A DNA stretch of 64,000 bases from Runella limosa DSM 17973. GTDB taxonomy: Bacteria > Bacteroidota > Bacteroidia > Cytophagales > Spirosomataceae. Each line of letters opens with the position of its first letter. Position 1 is the stretch's first letter. The position numbers were made by a program, and so were the translations under genes. The stretch lies in the NCBI RefSeq assembly GCF_000482465.1, contig NZ_KI519428.1, forward strand, positions 81,917 to 145,916, in the 5' to 3' direction. Under the pieces are notes generated by a model. The model saw only the letters and a program-made list of their open reading frames with translations. It did no database searches and was not told the origin of the DNA. Shown one piece after another: positions 63,896-64,000 of the stretch.

Positions 63896-63987
63896 CGTTG
63901 GATACTCATATCCAACGCTTGAGGTTTCTCAAAACCTTGATTTTCGGTTTTGAGAAACCTTAACTTTCAGATTTGAGAATCTGAAAG
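63896..63987. repeat. Four stem-loops sharing a TGAG/CTCA tetraloop
   Basis: CGTTGGATA-CTCA-TATCCAACG (63896-63917), AGGTTT-CTCA-AAACCT (63922-63937), GGTTT-TGAG-AAACC (63946-63959) and CTTTCAGATT-TGAG-AATCTGAAAG (63964-63987). The stems differ, the loop is constant, and it is read in opposite sense in the first and second pairs. The second and third hairpins can also pair with each other over 15 bp. They follow the garD stop; no T-run is seen. Confidence 0.75.
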
Positions 63988-64000
63988 CACTTAATGCCGT

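Noticed and set aside
1..64000. tRNA, rRNA, prophage or plasmid functions
   Set aside because: No cloverleaf, rRNA segment, integrase, phage structural gene or replication gene was recognised anywhere in the window.

Overview
The window looks like chromosomal DNA of a gliding-type Bacteroidota bacterium, most likely a Cytophagales member of the Spirosomaceae (Runella-like). The evidence is a gliding-motility-associated C-terminal domain protein, a protein with a type IX secretion (T9SS) sorting tail, a hybrid one-protein two-component system, a propeller-type sensor kinase, a short NuoG, and promoters of the Bacteroidota TTTG/TAnnTTTG type. This is inference from protein families; no rRNA or tRNA gene is present to anchor it.

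Layout. 1-5753 (-): a giant secreted modular surface protein (LamG, anchor-type Ig and HYR modules) that runs off the left edge. 5910-9664: a divergent phosphonate-type locus with a PhnZ-like HD oxygenase and a secreted alkaline-phosphatase-fold enzyme on one strand, and a phosphonatase-like HAD hydrolase and an FAD oxidoreductase on the other. 9667-14522: a hybrid sensor kinase/AraC regulator and a gliding-type Ig-repeat protein. 14575-15468: dtd bracketed by REP-like hairpin repeats, then the metH terminator. 15475-19266: metH. 19484-23809: an Lrp regulator, a glycosyltransferase, a polysaccharide deacetylase and a gamma-glutamyltransferase. 23814-32924: a DUF58 protein, a YciO/Sua5 protein, a second glycosyltransferase, a YihY protein, a lipoprotein, tpiA, a retropepsin-PDZ protein and anmK.

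32936-40997: a Complex I operon nuoA-B-C-D-E-F-G-H-I-J with a good promoter. It stops after nuoJ and runs into anmK; nuoK, L, M and N are not in the window. 41146-45807: a secreted SGNH esterase, ffh, a small outer-membrane protein whose signal-peptide codons contain a terminator-like hairpin, and an orphan second NuoJ. 45854-53915: an LD-carboxypeptidase, a propeller sensor kinase, a long-chain acyl-CoA ligase, a class-III PLP enzyme resembling the phosphonate lyase PbfA, and a TesA-like lipoprotein esterase. 54032-57248: a YbbA/YbbP-type ABC exporter.

57250-58310: a Y1 (HUH) transposase of the REP-associated type, with arrays of hairpin repeats on both sides whose tails point toward the gene. 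58317-63865: an FAD-linked hydroxyacid oxidase, a GntP-family permease, a DUF6922/AbiEii toxin-antitoxin pair and galactarate dehydratase garD, i.e. a sugar-acid locus with a TA cassette lodged inside it. The right edge holds a cluster of four stem-loops sharing one tetraloop.

The most unusual content is the repeat biology. Several hairpin-plus-tail repeat families have stems that co-vary, one Y1 transposase sits inside such an array, and seven-base tandem repeats occur both between nuo genes and in frame inside metH. The second theme is a dispersed phosphonate pathway: the 6-9.7 kb locus plus a PbfA-like enzyme at 52 kb.
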